A stretch of 64,000 bases of DNA from Oscillatoria sp. FACHB-1406 (GTDB lineage Bacteria; Cyanobacteriota; Cyanobacteriia; Cyanobacteriales; Spirulinaceae), in the NCBI RefSeq assembly GCF_014698145.1, contig NZ_JACJSM010000022.1, positions 1 through 64,000 on the forward strand, read 5' to 3'. A program made the translations under genes and the position numbers. A model generated the notes under the pieces. The model was not told the DNA's origin. It saw only the letters and a program-made list of their open reading frames with translations, and did no database searches. Shown here piece by piece: positions 39,708-49,581 of the stretch (its first letter is position 1; each line of letters starts with the position of its first letter).

Positions 39708-41426
39708 TTATTCATTAAGGCTTAACGCCCCGGTTACAGTCAAAATGAATTCGGGGCTAGGAGTGCGCCACAATTGGTCCAAGCGCGTTGCGGGAATGGT
39801 TAAATAAACCGTATAACCGGTCAGCAGTTGCACGTCGAGCAGATCCCAACCTTGTACCGAGCGACCTTCGGCATTGACATAAAGCGGTACAAAATCGGCT
39901 TCTTTGGCGGCTTCGCGAATGGTTTTGCCGTAAAAGGGATGCTCGCTGGTAATTAAAGTTGCTAGGGCAACCCAAAGCAAGTCATCCGTCATGCCATTGC
40001 CTAAGATTTTCCCACCCAGAGCGGCGGCGGCAAAGGCAGGGGTTGCCAGTTCGTTGGGACAGAGTACGGTTTCAAAGCCGAAAACCTGCTGGACGGCGAG
40101 GGAAAATTCGGGGTCTTGGTTGCGGACAATGACGGGGAGATTGGGGCGCAATCCGCGAGCGCACAGGCTGATTTCGACGTTAATCGTATCGATATTGGTT
40201 GCCGCGATTAAAGCGTCGGCGGTGTCGATGTTGGCAGCTTTGAGGGCGTTAGCGAGTCTTGCATCTTCGAGGATAACGGGAACGCCGAGCGATCGCGCCG
40301 CATTGAGCAAACGATTGCTAGGATTGCTTTCAATGGCGACGACTTCGTACCCTTGTTCGACAAATTGCTCGATAACGTACAGTCCCAATTCTCCCAACCC
40401 GCAAACGATATAGTGATAGCGAGAGGGTACGCGCGCTGCATCCCAAAATTGGCGGATGCGACTGCCTAAAATGAAGTCATTGATTAGGGCGTAACAAATT
40501 CCGACAACTCCCGCCCCAACGATCATCATAATCGCGGTAAAGATTTTAATTCCTTCCGGGCCGTTCTCGGCAACTTCTTCTTTGCCCCCCGCGCCGGTAA
40601 TCATACCGACGGAAAAGTAGAAGGCATCGACGAGGGAGGTGTGAAAGTTAACGAAGGTATAAGTCAGCGTTGCCATAAAAATGGTCGCTAGCAGGGCAAT
40701 GCTGACGAGGGTAACGGAACGTCCGTAATGCCCGAATTGTCGAAAGTTGCTGAGGACTTTGAGCAGTTTGCGGGGGCGCAGGCGGCGGTTAGAGCGGGTT
40801 TTGGGTTGCGTGCCGATAATTAAGCGATCGCCAACTTGCAGTTGTTTGCCTTCTTCCATCGCTGTAATGAGGTCGAATTCGCCGGTCGCGGGAAGATAGT
40901 AAATCAGCATCCGGCTGCGATTGTCCCAAAGCGCGCTCAGGGGGCGGTACAGCCAAGGGTGATTTTCGTCTACGATTTCTTCGTGGATGGGCCACGTGCG
41001 ATCGAATAGTTGCAATTGACCGATCGCTTTATTCCCCAAGGCAGCGAAGGCAAAGGTGGGGGCGGCGAGGGCGGGAGCGCTCATGCTGACGTGATCCCGC
41101 AGGGTTGTGTCGAGGCGATCGCCGAGCGTTTCGTTGAATAAACGATTGATGATGCGGATGCGAGGGTTGAGAACTCGTGCTTGGGTGAGGATGGCGAGAT
41201 TTAAACCGTCATCGTTGTTAGCCAGAACGATACTTTGGGCTTCTCGAATGCCCGCAGCTATTAACGTTGTTGCCGAGCGGAGATTGCCGATAATAATATC
41301 ATCTTTCCGCTCTCCTGGCATGGGGCGATCGCTAATCCCAACAACGTCAGCGCCTTGTTGCCCGAGCAGTTTGAAAATTTTGTAGCCGGTTCTACCGAGA
41401 CCGCAGACAATAATGCGGGGTTTCAT
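39708..41426 (-). CDS. Double-RCK (TrkA-N) channel protein with non-canonical pore
   Basis: 572 residues from ATG 41424-41426 (MKPRIIVCGLGRTGYK). The N-terminal RCK Rossmann domain (1-130) has GLGRTGYKIFKLLGQQGADV; a linker with TrkA-C-like features follows (150-215). A pair of helices at about 235-260 and 290-320 surrounds a pore loop. A second RCK domain begins HYIVCGLGELGLYVIEQF near 338 and ends at the C-terminus. The pore loop reads SVGMITGAGGKEEVAENG near 271-288, so TGAGG replaces the K+ filter TVGYG. RCK domains bind NAD or ADP to gate K+ channels; with this loop the ion preference is uncertain. Confidence 0.8.
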   Translation of the reverse strand: MKPRIIVCGLGRTGYKIFKLLGQQGADVVGISDRPMPGERKDDIIIGNLRSATTLIAAGIREAQSIVLANNDDGLNLAILTQARVLNPRIRIINRLFNETLGDRLDTTLRDHVSMSAPALAAPTFAFAALGNKAIGQLQLFDRTWPIHEEIVDENHPWLYRPLSALWDNRSRMLIYYLPATGEFDLITAMEEGKQLQVGDRLIIGTQPKTRSNRRLRPRKLLKVLSNFRQFGHYGRSVTLVSIALLATIFMATLTYTFVNFHTSLVDAFYFSVGMITGAGGKEEVAENGPEGIKIFTAIMMIVGAGVVGICYALINDFILGSRIRQFWDAARVPSRYHYIVCGLGELGLYVIEQFVEQGYEVVAIESNPSNRLLNAARSLGVPVILEDARLANALKAANIDTADALIAATNIDTINVEISLCARGLRPNLPVIVRNQDPEFSLAVQQVFGFETVLCPNELATPAFAAAALGGKILGNGMTDDLLWVALATLITSEHPFYGKTIREAAKEADFVPLYVNAEGRSVQGWDLLDVQLLTGYTVYLTIPATRLDQLWRTPSPEFILTVTGALSLNE

Positions 41427-41558
41427 GGGTAAATATTTAAGCGCGAAGAGGAGCAAATCGAACAACTGTCTATTATCGCTTAGTCCTCCCAGGCTAAGTG
41501 TAATTCAAAGCACTTTTTGCTCGATTTCTATCGATTGTCTTCAAAATTTACAGTGCGC

Positions 41559-41972
41559 CTATTTTGTAGGAATCTGAGAATTCAAAGTTTCGAGAATTTG
41601 CTCCAATAACTGAGTTTGCTCTCGGTTAATTGTTTCTAGCTTTTGCAAAATTTCGGAGAGTTCTAAGGAGCGATCGGATAATACTAAATCTGAAGATTTT
41701 TCGGCAACAGGTAAGGGATTTTGTGTTCCTTTGAATTTTAAGCCATTGGAGAGAAAACGACCGAGTTTGAGAGGCAGACTAAAGATCGTACTCCAGAAGG
41801 CAACATTCAATTGTGCGATCGATCGCGATAGGGTTTGAAAGAGGAAAACGAGTAGGGACAGAAGAACGAGTAGGACGACGACGCTAATAACGGGATGAGA
41901 AATTGCCCAATCGACGCGCGGATGTTGGGCGAACCAATTTTGGAAGGGATTGCTGAAGAGCGTTTGAATCAT
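41559..41972 (-). CDS. Membrane protein with C-terminal coiled coil, unknown
   Basis: 137 residues. One strong transmembrane helix at about 28-48 (ISVVVLLVLLSLLVFLF); the C-terminal 40 residues (LELSEILQKLETINREQTQL) look like a coiled coil. The N-terminus FSNPFQNWFAQHPRVDW precedes the helix. I recognise no family. It is upstream of the RCK channel on the same strand with a 132-bp gap to the channel start. Confidence 0.55.
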   Translation of the reverse strand: MIQTLFSNPFQNWFAQHPRVDWAISHPVISVVVLLVLLSLLVFLFQTLSRSIAQLNVAFWSTIFSLPLKLGRFLSNGLKFKGTQNPLPVAEKSSDLVLSDRSLELSEILQKLETINREQTQLLEQILETLNSQIPTK

Positions 41973-42103
41973 GGTATCTGGCGCTATTGGCGAAACAAGC
42001 GGTTTTTATCAACTATTGTACCGATAGCAGACTGCCAATCCGAACAGGGACGCGATCGCGCTTCGGGTAAGGGCTGAGTTTTCCCCAGCGTTACCGTCAG
42101 TCC

Positions 42104-43027
42104 TTACTGGCGATCGCGCTCGAGTAACGCTTCCACTGCCTCCCGCGTCGCTAAAGAAGGCTGCGCGCCTTCCACCGTCGTCGCTAGCGCCCCCGCCGCC
42201 GCACCCCACAACAACGCCTTGCTTAGGGACAAATTCAAGTCCAAGGCAGCGGCAAACGCACCGTTAAACGCATCCCCCGCCGCGACAGTATCGATCGCAT
42301 CTACCGCAAACGGCGGCACAAATTCCACGCTTTCCGCCGTCACCGCCACCAACCCCCGACTGCCCAATTTCACAATCGCGCCTTCTGCCCCTCGCGCCAG
42401 CAATTCCCGCCCCGCCCGAATCGCTGTCTCCGGATCCTTCACCTCAAATCCGACTAACTGACTGGCTTCTACTTCATTGGGCGTTACCCAATTGACAAAT
42501 TTCAAGATTGGTGTAATATCGGTTTCCGGGACGGGAGCGGGATCGAGAATGACTCGAACGCCTGCGGTTCGGGCTGCCCTTGCCGCTGCTTCCACCGCCG
42601 GTAACGGAATTTCTAGCTGTAACAATAGCACCGTTGCTGCCGACAAGAGCAGGCGCACGCGATCGCAATCCGTTGCATCAATGCGCCCGTTTGCACCGGG
42701 AACGACGATAATTTGATTGTCTGCGCGATCGCTTGCTGCGATCGCCGCAACGCCGGAATGCGCCTCGGAATCTACCGTTACGCCTTCAATAGCGACTTCA
42801 TTCCCGCGCAAACTTGCTAACAACTGCTTCCCGAACGCATCCCCGCCGACACGCCCCACCATCTGCGTTTTCGCCCCCAAGCGTGCCGCTGCTACGGCTT
42901 GATTTGCGCCCTTACCGCCGGGAATGGTGGCGAAACTACGACCCGCGATCGTTTCTCCGGGGAGAGGAAGACGAGGCGTGCGGACGACTAAATCTAAGTT
43001 AAGGCTGCCGAATACGAGAACGCTCAT
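42104..43027 (-). CDS. rbsK: Ribokinase
   Basis: PfkB-family sugar kinase, 307 residues. N-terminal VFGSLNLDLVVRTPRLPLPG, the sugar-binding GGKGANQAVAAARLG near 38-52, the anion hole and base in DAIDTVAAGDAFNGAFA near 248-264, and a C-terminal ATP-binding helix are all present. It phosphorylates ribose at O5. No ribose transporter is nearby, so it may recycle ribose from nucleosides. The IS200/IS605-type relic begins 10 bp upstream of the ATG, so its promoter must lie in or beyond that element. Confidence 0.92.
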   Translation of the reverse strand: MSVLVFGSLNLDLVVRTPRLPLPGETIAGRSFATIPGGKGANQAVAAARLGAKTQMVGRVGGDAFGKQLLASLRGNEVAIEGVTVDSEAHSGVAAIAASDRADNQIIVVPGANGRIDATDCDRVRLLLSAATVLLLQLEIPLPAVEAAARAARTAGVRVILDPAPVPETDITPILKFVNWVTPNEVEASQLVGFEVKDPETAIRAGRELLARGAEGAIVKLGSRGLVAVTAESVEFVPPFAVDAIDTVAAGDAFNGAFAAALDLNLSLSKALLWGAAAGALATTVEGAQPSLATREAVEALLERDRQ

Positions 43028-43036
43028 CAGAAAAAT

Positions 43037-43459
43037 GGGTTTGAAACCCCGTGCTTCTAGTACGGCTTTACATTAATTTTTGGTAGAATAGTATTGGTCA
43101 ATGACCCACCCGCGACGATGGAGACATAAACCCTAACACCAAAGCTTGCGAAACTTCGCAACGGGGAAGAAAAATCGGTAGACCGGGAAAAGAGGACGGG
43201 GCAATGGGTAGAGCTATCCCTCGAATCAACCAAAAACCTAGAAATTCTTTTCGGAATTTCGACACCTAAGAACCGCTGGGCTAGCGGGGATAGTCTGTGG
43301 AGCGAACGTAAGACCATAAAACTCCTTGCGGGTAGAGGCAGTTGCAATGAAGCAGAAACCTGAATCGTAGCGTCCTCGTTTTTGAGGAGAACTCAAAAAT
43401 ATGGACGGGCGCGTGAGGTTTAGGAATCACCGCACTTTTAGGGCGGTGAGGATGTCAAG
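43037..43459 (+). mobile_element. IS200/IS605-type element without transposase
   Basis: 423 bp. Left end hairpin AAACCCCGTGCTTCTAGTACGG, right end GAATCACCGCACTTTTAGGG then CGGTGAGGATGTCAAG, the same pair as at 11173-11556. The interior holds several stable stem-loops (GGTAGAGCTATCCC; CGCTGGGCTAGCGGGG) but no tnpA or tnpB reading frame. The structured right half resembles transposon-end guide RNA regions of TnpB/IscB elements; this is inference. It occupies the whole gap between rbsK and hisB. Confidence 0.6.
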
Positions 43460-43477
43460 TTAAGTTGACCCCATAAG

Positions 43478-44104
43478 CTACAAAACGCCTTTAGAACTGG
43501 GAATTTGTTCGGCGCGACGAGGATCGATTTCTAATGCCATTCGCATCGCACGAGCAAAGGCTTTAAAAGTAGCTTCGATGATATGGTGAGAGTTGATACC
43601 ATCAAGTTGGCGAATGTGCAGCGTCATTTGGGCATGATTGACGATCGCAACGAAAAATTCTCGCACTAATTGAGTATCATAAGTACCGACGCGCTGGGTG
43701 GGAATTTCTAAGCCGTAGCTGAGGTGCGGTCTACCGGAGAAGTCGAGGGCGACTTGAACTAAGGCTTCGTCGAGAGGGGCGACAAAATGCCCGAAGCGAT
43801 GGATTCCTTTGCGATCGCGCAATGCTTGGGCTAAGGCTTGCCCCATTGTAATCCCTACGTCCTCGTTGGTGTGGTGGTCGTCGATTTCAATATCTCCCGT
43901 CGCTTGAATATCGAGATCGATTAAGCCGTGGGAAGAGATTTGATGCAACATATGATCGAGGAAGGGAACGCCGGTATTAGCGTGACATTTTCCGGTTCCA
44001 TCTAAATTGAGGCTGACTTGCACGTCAGTTTCCCCGGTGGTGCGCCGCACGGAGGCACTGCGAGCGGTTGAAGGGGCGGTGAGGGCGCGATCGCTAAGCT
44101 GCAT
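43478..44104 (-). CDS. hisB: Imidazoleglycerol-phosphate dehydratase
   Basis: Seventh step of histidine synthesis, a Mn-dependent dehydration. The 208-aa protein has [20 protein letters not shown] near 44-63, the metal motif [10 protein letters not shown] near 75-84, [20 protein letters not shown], and the second [16 protein letters not shown] near 172-187. The initial 20 residues ([20 protein letters not shown]) are a disordered extension seen in many cyanobacterial HisB proteins. It is free-standing, without the phosphatase domain of enterobacterial HisB. Confidence 0.95.
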   Translation of the reverse strand: MQLSDRALTAPSTARSASVRRTTGETDVQVSLNLDGTGKCHANTGVPFLDHMLHQISSHGLIDLDIQATGDIEIDDHHTNEDVGITMGQALAQALRDRKGIHRFGHFVAPLDEALVQVALDFSGRPHLSYGLEIPTQRVGTYDTQLVREFFVAIVNHAQMTLHIRQLDGINSHHIIEATFKAFARAMRMALEIDPRRAEQIPSSKGVL

Positions 44105-44161
44105 AAATCTAAAATTCAGAATTTTCTAAGGAATATTGTATTTTAAAGGAATCACCGTCTA

Positions 44162-44272
44162 CAATTCGTAGTTCGTAATTCGTAGTTCGTAATTCGTAGT
44201 TCGTAATTCGTAATTCACCACTCACCACTCACCACTCATAACTCATAACTCATAACTCATCATTCATAATTT
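44162..44272 (+). repeat. ATTCGTAGTTCGTA and CATAACT heptamer arrays
   Basis: ATTCGTA/GTTCGTA heptamers run from 44162 to 44216, followed by CTCACCA and CATAACT heptamers to 44272. The tract ends 11 bp before the ATG at 44284, so it forms the leader of the DUF4112 gene. Confidence 0.9.
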
Positions 44273-44283
44273 ATAAGACTGTC

Positions 44284-44778
44284 ATGATTCAACCTGCAAA
44301 AAGCACTCACATCAGAACTTTAGAACAATTGCGATCGCTCACTAATCTTCTTGATAATGCTGTTGGTATTCCTGGTACGCGCTACCGCGTGGGATTGGAT
44401 CCGGTTCTCGGATTATTGCCGGGAGTTGGGGACTATGCAGGCGCGATGATGTCGAGTTATATCGTGATTCAAGCAGCGCGAATGGGTGCTTCTCGGGCGA
44501 CTTTAGGACGGATGGTGTCGAATATCATTTTGGATTCCTTCGTGGGGATGGTTCCTTTATTCGGTGATTTATTCGATGCGGGGTGGAAAGCTAATACTAA
44601 AAATATTGCCTTGTTGGAGCAACATCTCGAACTTCCTCAAAGTCGTCAAAAAGCGGATTGGCTGTTTTTGGGATTGCTGTTAGGCGGGTTGCTTTTGGTG
44701 CTGCTTCTGGTTACTGCGATTAGCGTTACGCTTTTCCAAGGCGTTTTTAGGTTTTTGCAATTCTTGTTCGCACGTTAA
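44284..44778 (+). CDS. DUF4112 family protein
   Basis: 164 residues. The N-terminal 100 residues carry the DUF4112 signature: LTNLLDNAVGIPGTRYRVGL near 20-39, LDPVLGLLPGVGDYAGAMMS near 39-58, and SFVGMVPLFGDLFDAGWKAN near 83-102. A strong membrane helix lies at about 120-150. Function unknown. It converges on the MFS gene with a 4-bp overlap of the two 3' ends. Confidence 0.88.
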   Translation: MIQPAKSTHIRTLEQLRSLTNLLDNAVGIPGTRYRVGLDPVLGLLPGVGDYAGAMMSSYIVIQAARMGASRATLGRMVSNIILDSFVGMVPLFGDLFDAGWKANTKNIALLEQHLELPQSRQKADWLFLGLLLGGLLLVLLLVTAISVTLFQGVFRFLQFLFAR

Positions 44779-45758
44779 GGGATGACTGTACGGAGCGGTT
44801 CTAAAATGAAGAGAATGCCTCCGAAGGCGATCGCGACTCCTAATGTAAGTCCGGTTGCAGTGGCAGGATAATCGGGAAGGACTTGTAACATCGCCGCCCA
44901 AGCAATGGGGGTTGTGGACTGAAGCAGCACGATTCCGAGCAGTAAGGCGGTGAAATGGCGTTCTCCAAGCCATAGGAGGGGAAGGGCGCACAAGAGGGCA
45001 AATTGCGTCCAGCGCCACGCCCCGACGCGATCGCCCAAAAATCCGCCGAGGAGCTTACCTAGGGCTGCGGCGATCGCTAATGCGAGCAGTAAATCGGCAC
45101 GTGCTAAGTAAATTTGCTGAAATAAATTCCAAATTGCCGAGCGCAACGCGATCGCGCCCAATAAAACCGCAATCCACACCTCGCGATTTTCCAGGAGTCT
45201 TTCACCTTTGAAGCTCTGAATGTGTGGATAAAATCGAGCTTGAGAGACTAATAGGGCGATTGTCCCCGCCAGCAGTAGTAAAGCGGCGAAAAAGGGCGCG
45301 ATCGCATTTTGCTGTGTCAGCCCGATAATACCCCCGATTGCCAATCCAACCACTCCTGGTGCGGCAAATACCGAGAGTTCCGTTATTTTTCCCGCAGCGA
45401 GAGCGTTCGCGATCGCGCCACCGCCGGGATGAAACAGTGCCGAACCGCATCCAGCCAAGAAAACAGCGGCTATTGGCGTGCTGCCAGAGAGGGGTAAAGC
45501 AAAGGCGAGGAGGAGTAGTCCCCCAATGGCTGCCAGATGTGGCTTGAGGGCGCGATCGACGAGTAAACCCGCGATCGCTTGAGCGCCAAAGGCAAGCGCA
45601 TTGTAGAGTAAAATCCAGAGCGAAATTTCAAGCAGCGATCGCCCGCGCGCCAAACTTGCCAGCAGGAAGGCTGCCGACGCATCCGCAACGCCGTGCGCTG
45701 TTCCTAACGCGAGTAGAAGAGAGCGATCGCATTGCCGCGTTATCGAGGCGAAAACCAC
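44775..45758 (-). CDS. MFS-like transporter
   Basis: 327 residues from GTG 45756-45758, with about 10 hydrophobic helices, shorter than the usual 12-helix MFS. The motif SALFHPGGGAIAN near 105-117 resembles the fosmidomycin-resistance (Fsr) type of MFS efflux proteins. The first helix contains GTAHGVADASAAFLL. Its start overlaps the stop of the 150-aa membrane protein by 19 nt, so the two are translationally coupled. Confidence 0.75.
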   Translation of the reverse strand: MVFASITRQCDRSLLLALGTAHGVADASAAFLLASLARGRSLLEISLWILLYNALAFGAQAIAGLLVDRALKPHLAAIGGLLLLAFALPLSGSTPIAAVFLAGCGSALFHPGGGAIANALAAGKITELSVFAAPGVVGLAIGGIIGLTQQNAIAPFFAALLLLAGTIALLVSQARFYPHIQSFKGERLLENREVWIAVLLGAIALRSAIWNLFQQIYLARADLLLALAIAAALGKLLGGFLGDRVGAWRWTQFALLCALPLLWLGERHFTALLLGIVLLQSTTPIAWAAMLQVLPDYPATATGLTLGVAIAFGGILFILEPLRTVIP

Positions 45759-46186
45759 AGCCGCAATACTCCGAATAAGAGGATTAAAACACAGTAGCTC
45801 GCCGCATTCGCAACGGCAGATGCAAAGGCAGTTTCTCGCAATGGCTTGCGCCGCAACAACAGCAGCATTGACCCTTCAATCAGGAAGGATAGCGCCCAAC
45901 TGAGGAAAAGCCATAAGGGGAAGAAAATTGCGGGGGGGAGAATTCGATAAAGCGCTGCAAAATTGATGAGACTGAGCGGTAAACCGATAATGCCCGAAGT
46001 CATATTGGTGAGGGAAGCATCGAGGAGCGATCGCTGCCAAGTTCCCCATTCCAACTGCCACAAAACCAACGTTTCGCAAACAATCACAATAAGTTCAAAG
46101 ACAATAAAACCAACCCCACCAATAATAGGAATTGTTTGGGCGGGCAAAACATCGGCAAGAAGAATTATGCCTAACATTGAGTTCAT
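45740..46186 (-). CDS. Small polytopic membrane protein, unknown function
   Basis: 148 residues from ATG 46184-46186, chosen because AGGAATTGAG stands just upstream. About four transmembrane helices (near 5-35, 55-80, 90-115, 122-145). It overlaps the MFS gene start, so the two proteins may act together. I see no family motif; the third and fourth helices are separated by a basic loop LRRKPLRE. Confidence 0.6.
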   Translation of the reverse strand: MNSMLGIILLADVLPAQTIPIIGGVGFIVFELIVIVCETLVLWQLEWGTWQRSLLDASLTNMTSGIIGLPLSLINFAALYRILPPAIFFPLWLFLSWALSFLIEGSMLLLLRRKPLRETAFASAVANAASYCVLILLFGVLRLWFSPR

Positions 46187-46272
46187 TCTCAATTCCTAAC
46201 TCCCATTTTATAACTCATCAATCTTTTTGCGTCAAATCATTTCGCTCCAGTTCGTAATTCATAACTCATAAT

Positions 46273-47619
46273 TCATAACTGTCCAAACGAGCTAGAAATA
46301 TCGATTAACCAACGCACCGTTTGCGGGAAGATAACAACCAATACTAAGACAATGCCCTGCAACGCCATAAACGGTAAAGCACTGCGATGAATATCCGCTG
46401 TCGAAACTTCTTTCGGCGCTACGCTCTGAAGGTAAAAAAGGGAAAATCCAACTGGCGGGGAAATAAAAGCAGTTTGCAAGTTAATCGCCATAATCACTCC
46501 AAACCAAACCATATCTAAGCCCAACGCTTGAGCAGCGGGAACTAATAAGGGCATAGCAATAAAGCAAATTTCGATAAATTCGAGGAAGGATCCAAGCGCG
46601 AAAATAACGATATTACTGACGATCAAAAATCCAACTTTTCCTCCTGGTAGTTTCAGCAATAAATCGGTAATTAACGTCTTTCCGCCTAACGCATCAAACA
46701 CTAAAGCAAACAGAGAGGAACACAATAAAATCATTAGGACGAGCGCTGTAATCACCATTGTCGAGTGTGCTGCATCTCGGAGTAATTGCAGTGTCAAGCG
46801 CTTGTTAAAAGCTGCAATGATACTCGCACCAACCGCACCCACTGCCCCCGCTTCTGTCGGCGTTGCCAAACCAAAAAAGATACTGCCCAATACGGCAAAA
46901 ATGAGGAGTAAGGAAGGAACAATCGTTTTTAGGACTTTTTGGAAGAGTTCGCCCTTTTTCGGAAGCGGTACATCCGCCGGGAGAACCGGCACCATCTCCG
47001 GTTTAACAAAGGCTAAAGCAATAATATAAAGTAAATACGAACCCGACAGCATCAAGCCGGGAATTAATGCGCCTAAAAATAAATCGCCTACGGAAACCCC
47101 GATTTGGTCGCTGAGAATCACTAAAACTAAACTGGGAGGAATGAGTTGCGCTAAAGTTCCTGAAGCAACAATAATTCCGGCGGCTAATTTTTTATCGTAA
47201 CCGTAACGCAACATAGCGGGTAAATACAGCATCCCCATCACGATTACGGTTGCGGCAACAACGCCCGTTGTTGCCGCAAGTAACGTCCCCACGACGACGA
47301 CGGCTAGCGCCAATCCGCCCCGCACTCGCCGTAGCATAATTCCCATTGTTTCTAATAATTCTTCTGCCAGTCCGGACTTTTCTAAAATTGCGCCGAGAAA
47401 GACGAAATAGGGAATTGCGAGAAGGGTAAAATTGGACATCGTACCGAACCACAGATTCGGCAATAAAAGCAAGCGGTTGAGGTCAAACGCACCAAAAATT
47501 AAACCGATCGCGCCAAATAAGAGCGCCGTTCCCGCAAAGGAAAATGCAACGGGATAACCGCTAATTAAAATAAAGAAAAAGCCGACAAACATTAAGATTG
47601 CTAGCCATTCATACCCCAT
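46273..47619 (-). CDS. TRAP transporter large permease (DctM type)
   Basis: 448 residues, about 12 transmembrane helices. [20 protein letters not shown] and [20 protein letters not shown] near the N-terminus, [20 protein letters not shown] near 155-174, and [14 protein letters not shown] near 396-409 are DctM signatures. With the small permease and solute-binding protein it forms a Na+-driven TRAP transporter. The order is divergent: dctQM on the minus strand, the binding protein on the plus strand. Synechocystis uses a TRAP system of this kind (Gtr) for glutamate; the substrate here is not proven. Confidence 0.93.
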   Translation of the reverse strand: MGYEWLAILMFVGFFFILISGYPVAFSFAGTALLFGAIGLIFGAFDLNRLLLLPNLWFGTMSNFTLLAIPYFVFLGAILEKSGLAEELLETMGIMLRRVRGGLALAVVVVGTLLAATTGVVAATVIVMGMLYLPAMLRYGYDKKLAAGIIVASGTLAQLIPPSLVLVILSDQIGVSVGDLFLGALIPGLMLSGSYLLYIIALAFVKPEMVPVLPADVPLPKKGELFQKVLKTIVPSLLLIFAVLGSIFFGLATPTEAGAVGAVGASIIAAFNKRLTLQLLRDAAHSTMVITALVLMILLCSSLFALVFDALGGKTLITDLLLKLPGGKVGFLIVSNIVIFALGSFLEFIEICFIAMPLLVPAAQALGLDMVWFGVIMAINLQTAFISPPVGFSLFYLQSVAPKEVSTADIHRSALPFMALQGIVLVLVVIFPQTVRWLIDISSSFGQL

Positions 47620-47670
47620 AATTGACCTCGCTGTTTAATTAGAAATTAAAAGGTAAAAATTAAAAATTAC

Positions 47671-48294
47671 TTATTCGGGTGCGATTTTTTCGGAAGATTC
47701 TAAGCGAACGCGATCTTCAATGTCTTGGTAACCTAAGATAATGGCTAAATATTTAATGGCTTGGGAAATACTTTGTAGCAACAATAAGAGTAATCCGATG
47801 GGAATCATTGTTTTAATCGGCGCGCGCGGCAAACCGTTAGCATCGGAGGAGATTTCCCACGGCCCCCAACTGCCATCGGGCAATCGTCCCCAAGATTGTA
47901 GGACGGGATTAAACGTTACCCAAAGCCCTATGAGACAGAAGGGAATTAAAAATAAAACCGTCCCGACTAAATCGACGAGAGCTTGTTTTTTGGGTGAAAA
48001 ATGCGAGTATAAAAAATCAACGCGGACGTTTTCGTTATGCAGGAGAATATAAGAAAATCCGAGCCAAAATAAGATGGAAAATAAGTACCATTGCAGTTCG
48101 ATGAACGCATTGGAAGAGAGTTGCTGGCCGACGAAACGACCGAGAAACCGGGCGATAACGTTATAAAAACCGACTCCGAGGGTTAATAAGACCAGCCAAT
48201 TGGCAAGCCATCCCAACTTTTCAGATAAATTATCGATCGCGCGGGAAAATTTCAGCAGCGATCGCACCGGCAGCCTTCTAAAAAACCGAACCAT
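47671..48294 (-). CDS. TRAP transporter small permease (DctQ type)
   Basis: 207 residues with four helices near 30-50, 65-85, 105-125 and 155-175. EKLGWLANWLVLLTLGVGFY and LQWYLFSILFWLGFSYILLH are DctQ-like. The stop is 51 bp before the large-permease start, and both are on the same strand, so they are cotranscribed. The protein is longer than many DctQs, with an extra periplasmic loop after helix 3. Confidence 0.9.
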   Translation of the reverse strand: MVRFFRRLPVRSLLKFSRAIDNLSEKLGWLANWLVLLTLGVGFYNVIARFLGRFVGQQLSSNAFIELQWYLFSILFWLGFSYILLHNENVRVDFLYSHFSPKKQALVDLVGTVLFLIPFCLIGLWVTFNPVLQSWGRLPDGSWGPWEISSDANGLPRAPIKTMIPIGLLLLLLQSISQAIKYLAIILGYQDIEDRVRLESSEKIAPE

Positions 48295-48394
48295 ATTATC
48301 GAACGCAACAAGGGAAACTTCAGCCGTCCTATTCTACCGAAATGCGTTCCCCTTCTCGTGATATTCTGAGGAAACTTTGTTTGGTAGGGTTGAT

Positions 48395-49546
48395 ATGAAA
48401 CGTCGAGCTATTGTTAGAGCGTTATCCCAAGGCGCGATCGCGACGACGGGCGTTGCGATTGTCGGTGGGTGCAGATCCGCACAGAATTCCGCCGCACCGG
48501 GTTCTACCAATACCGCCAACCCTGCCGATCTTGCGAATTTGCCTTCTCTACAATGGCAAATGGCAACCAGTTGGCCGCGATCGCTCGATACAATCTTTGG
48601 GGGGGCGCAAGTCTTAGCCGATCGCGTCGCCGCCCTCACGGGTGGAAAATTGAAGTTAGTCCCCCGTGCCGCCGGAGAAGTCGCCCCGCCCTTAGATGTC
48701 TTAAACGTCGTCTCCCAAGGCGGCGTACAGTGCGGACATACCGCCTCTTATTACTATGTCGGGCGCAATCCCGCCCTCGCCTTCGGTACTACCCTTCCCT
48801 TCGGATTCACCGCCCAACAGCAGAATGCTTGGCTTTATGAAGGCGGCGGTTTGAAAAAATTACAAGAAATTTACGCCGCTAAATTTAACGTCATTCAGTT
48901 TCCGGCGGGCAATACCGGCACGCAAATGGGCGGTTGGTTTCGCAAGGAAGTCGCAACACTCAACGATCTCAAAGGCTTAAAAATGCGGATTCCGGGATTG
49001 GGCGGGCAGGTGATGGCGAAGTTAGGCGTAAACGTGCAAACGATCGCGGGGGGCGAAATTTTCCAAGCGCTACAAACCGGCGCGATCGATGCAGCAGAAT
49101 GGGTTGGGCCTTACGATGATGAAAAATTGGGCCTCAATAAAGCCGCGAAATTTTATTACTATCCCGGTTGGTGGGAACCGGGTGCAACCTTGGAATTTCA
49201 GGTTAATTTAAACGAGTGGAAAAAGTTACCGGCGCAATATCAACAAGCAATTCAAACGGCTGCGTTTGAGTCTAATGCAACCATGCTGGCGCGCTACGAA
49301 TCTCGCAATAACGAAGCATTGCAAAAATTGCTTTCTACCGGAACGCAAGTGCGTCCTTACAGCCCGGAAATTTTAGCGGCGGCAGAACAGGCAGCTTTCG
49401 CGCTTTACGATGAGTTTGCCGCCAAAGATGTCGATTTTAAGGCAGTCTATGATTTGTGGAAACCCTTCCGCGATCGCGTCACCGCCTGGAATAAACTCAA
49501 TGAAGGCAGTTTTGCCAATTATATTTACTCGAAAATAAAAGCGTAG
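48395..49546 (+). CDS. TRAP transporter solute-binding lipoprotein
   Basis: 383 residues from ATG 48395, preceded by AGGGT. N-terminal [19 protein letters not shown] and a lipobox IVGGC near 22-26 predict a lipid-anchored periplasmic protein; the double Arg also permits Tat export. [18 protein letters not shown] starts the mature DctP fold. [20 protein letters not shown] near 190-210 holds the conserved Arg that clamps the substrate carboxylate, and [15 protein letters not shown] near 234-248 lines the cleft. It is divergent from the permease genes, 100 bp apart, with a shared regulatory region likely. Confidence 0.93.
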   Translation: MKRRAIVRALSQGAIATTGVAIVGGCRSAQNSAAPGSTNTANPADLANLPSLQWQMATSWPRSLDTIFGGAQVLADRVAALTGGKLKLVPRAAGEVAPPLDVLNVVSQGGVQCGHTASYYYVGRNPALAFGTTLPFGFTAQQQNAWLYEGGGLKKLQEIYAAKFNVIQFPAGNTGTQMGGWFRKEVATLNDLKGLKMRIPGLGGQVMAKLGVNVQTIAGGEIFQALQTGAIDAAEWVGPYDDEKLGLNKAAKFYYYPGWWEPGATLEFQVNLNEWKKLPAQYQQAIQTAAFESNATMLARYESRNNEALQKLLSTGTQVRPYSPEILAAAEQAAFALYDEFAAKDVDFKAVYDLWKPFRDRVTAWNKLNEGSFANYIYSKIKA

Positions 49547-49570
49547 GGACTTTGTATACAACGTCCCTAC
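49543..49570 (+). terminator. Terminator after the TRAP binding protein
   Basis: GTAGGGAC and GTCCCTAC form an 8-bp stem with a 12-nt loop, overlapping the stop codon. CGATAAAAAC follows, so the T-tract is lacking and the function is tentative. Confidence 0.4.
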
Positions 49571-49581
49571 CGATAAAAACC

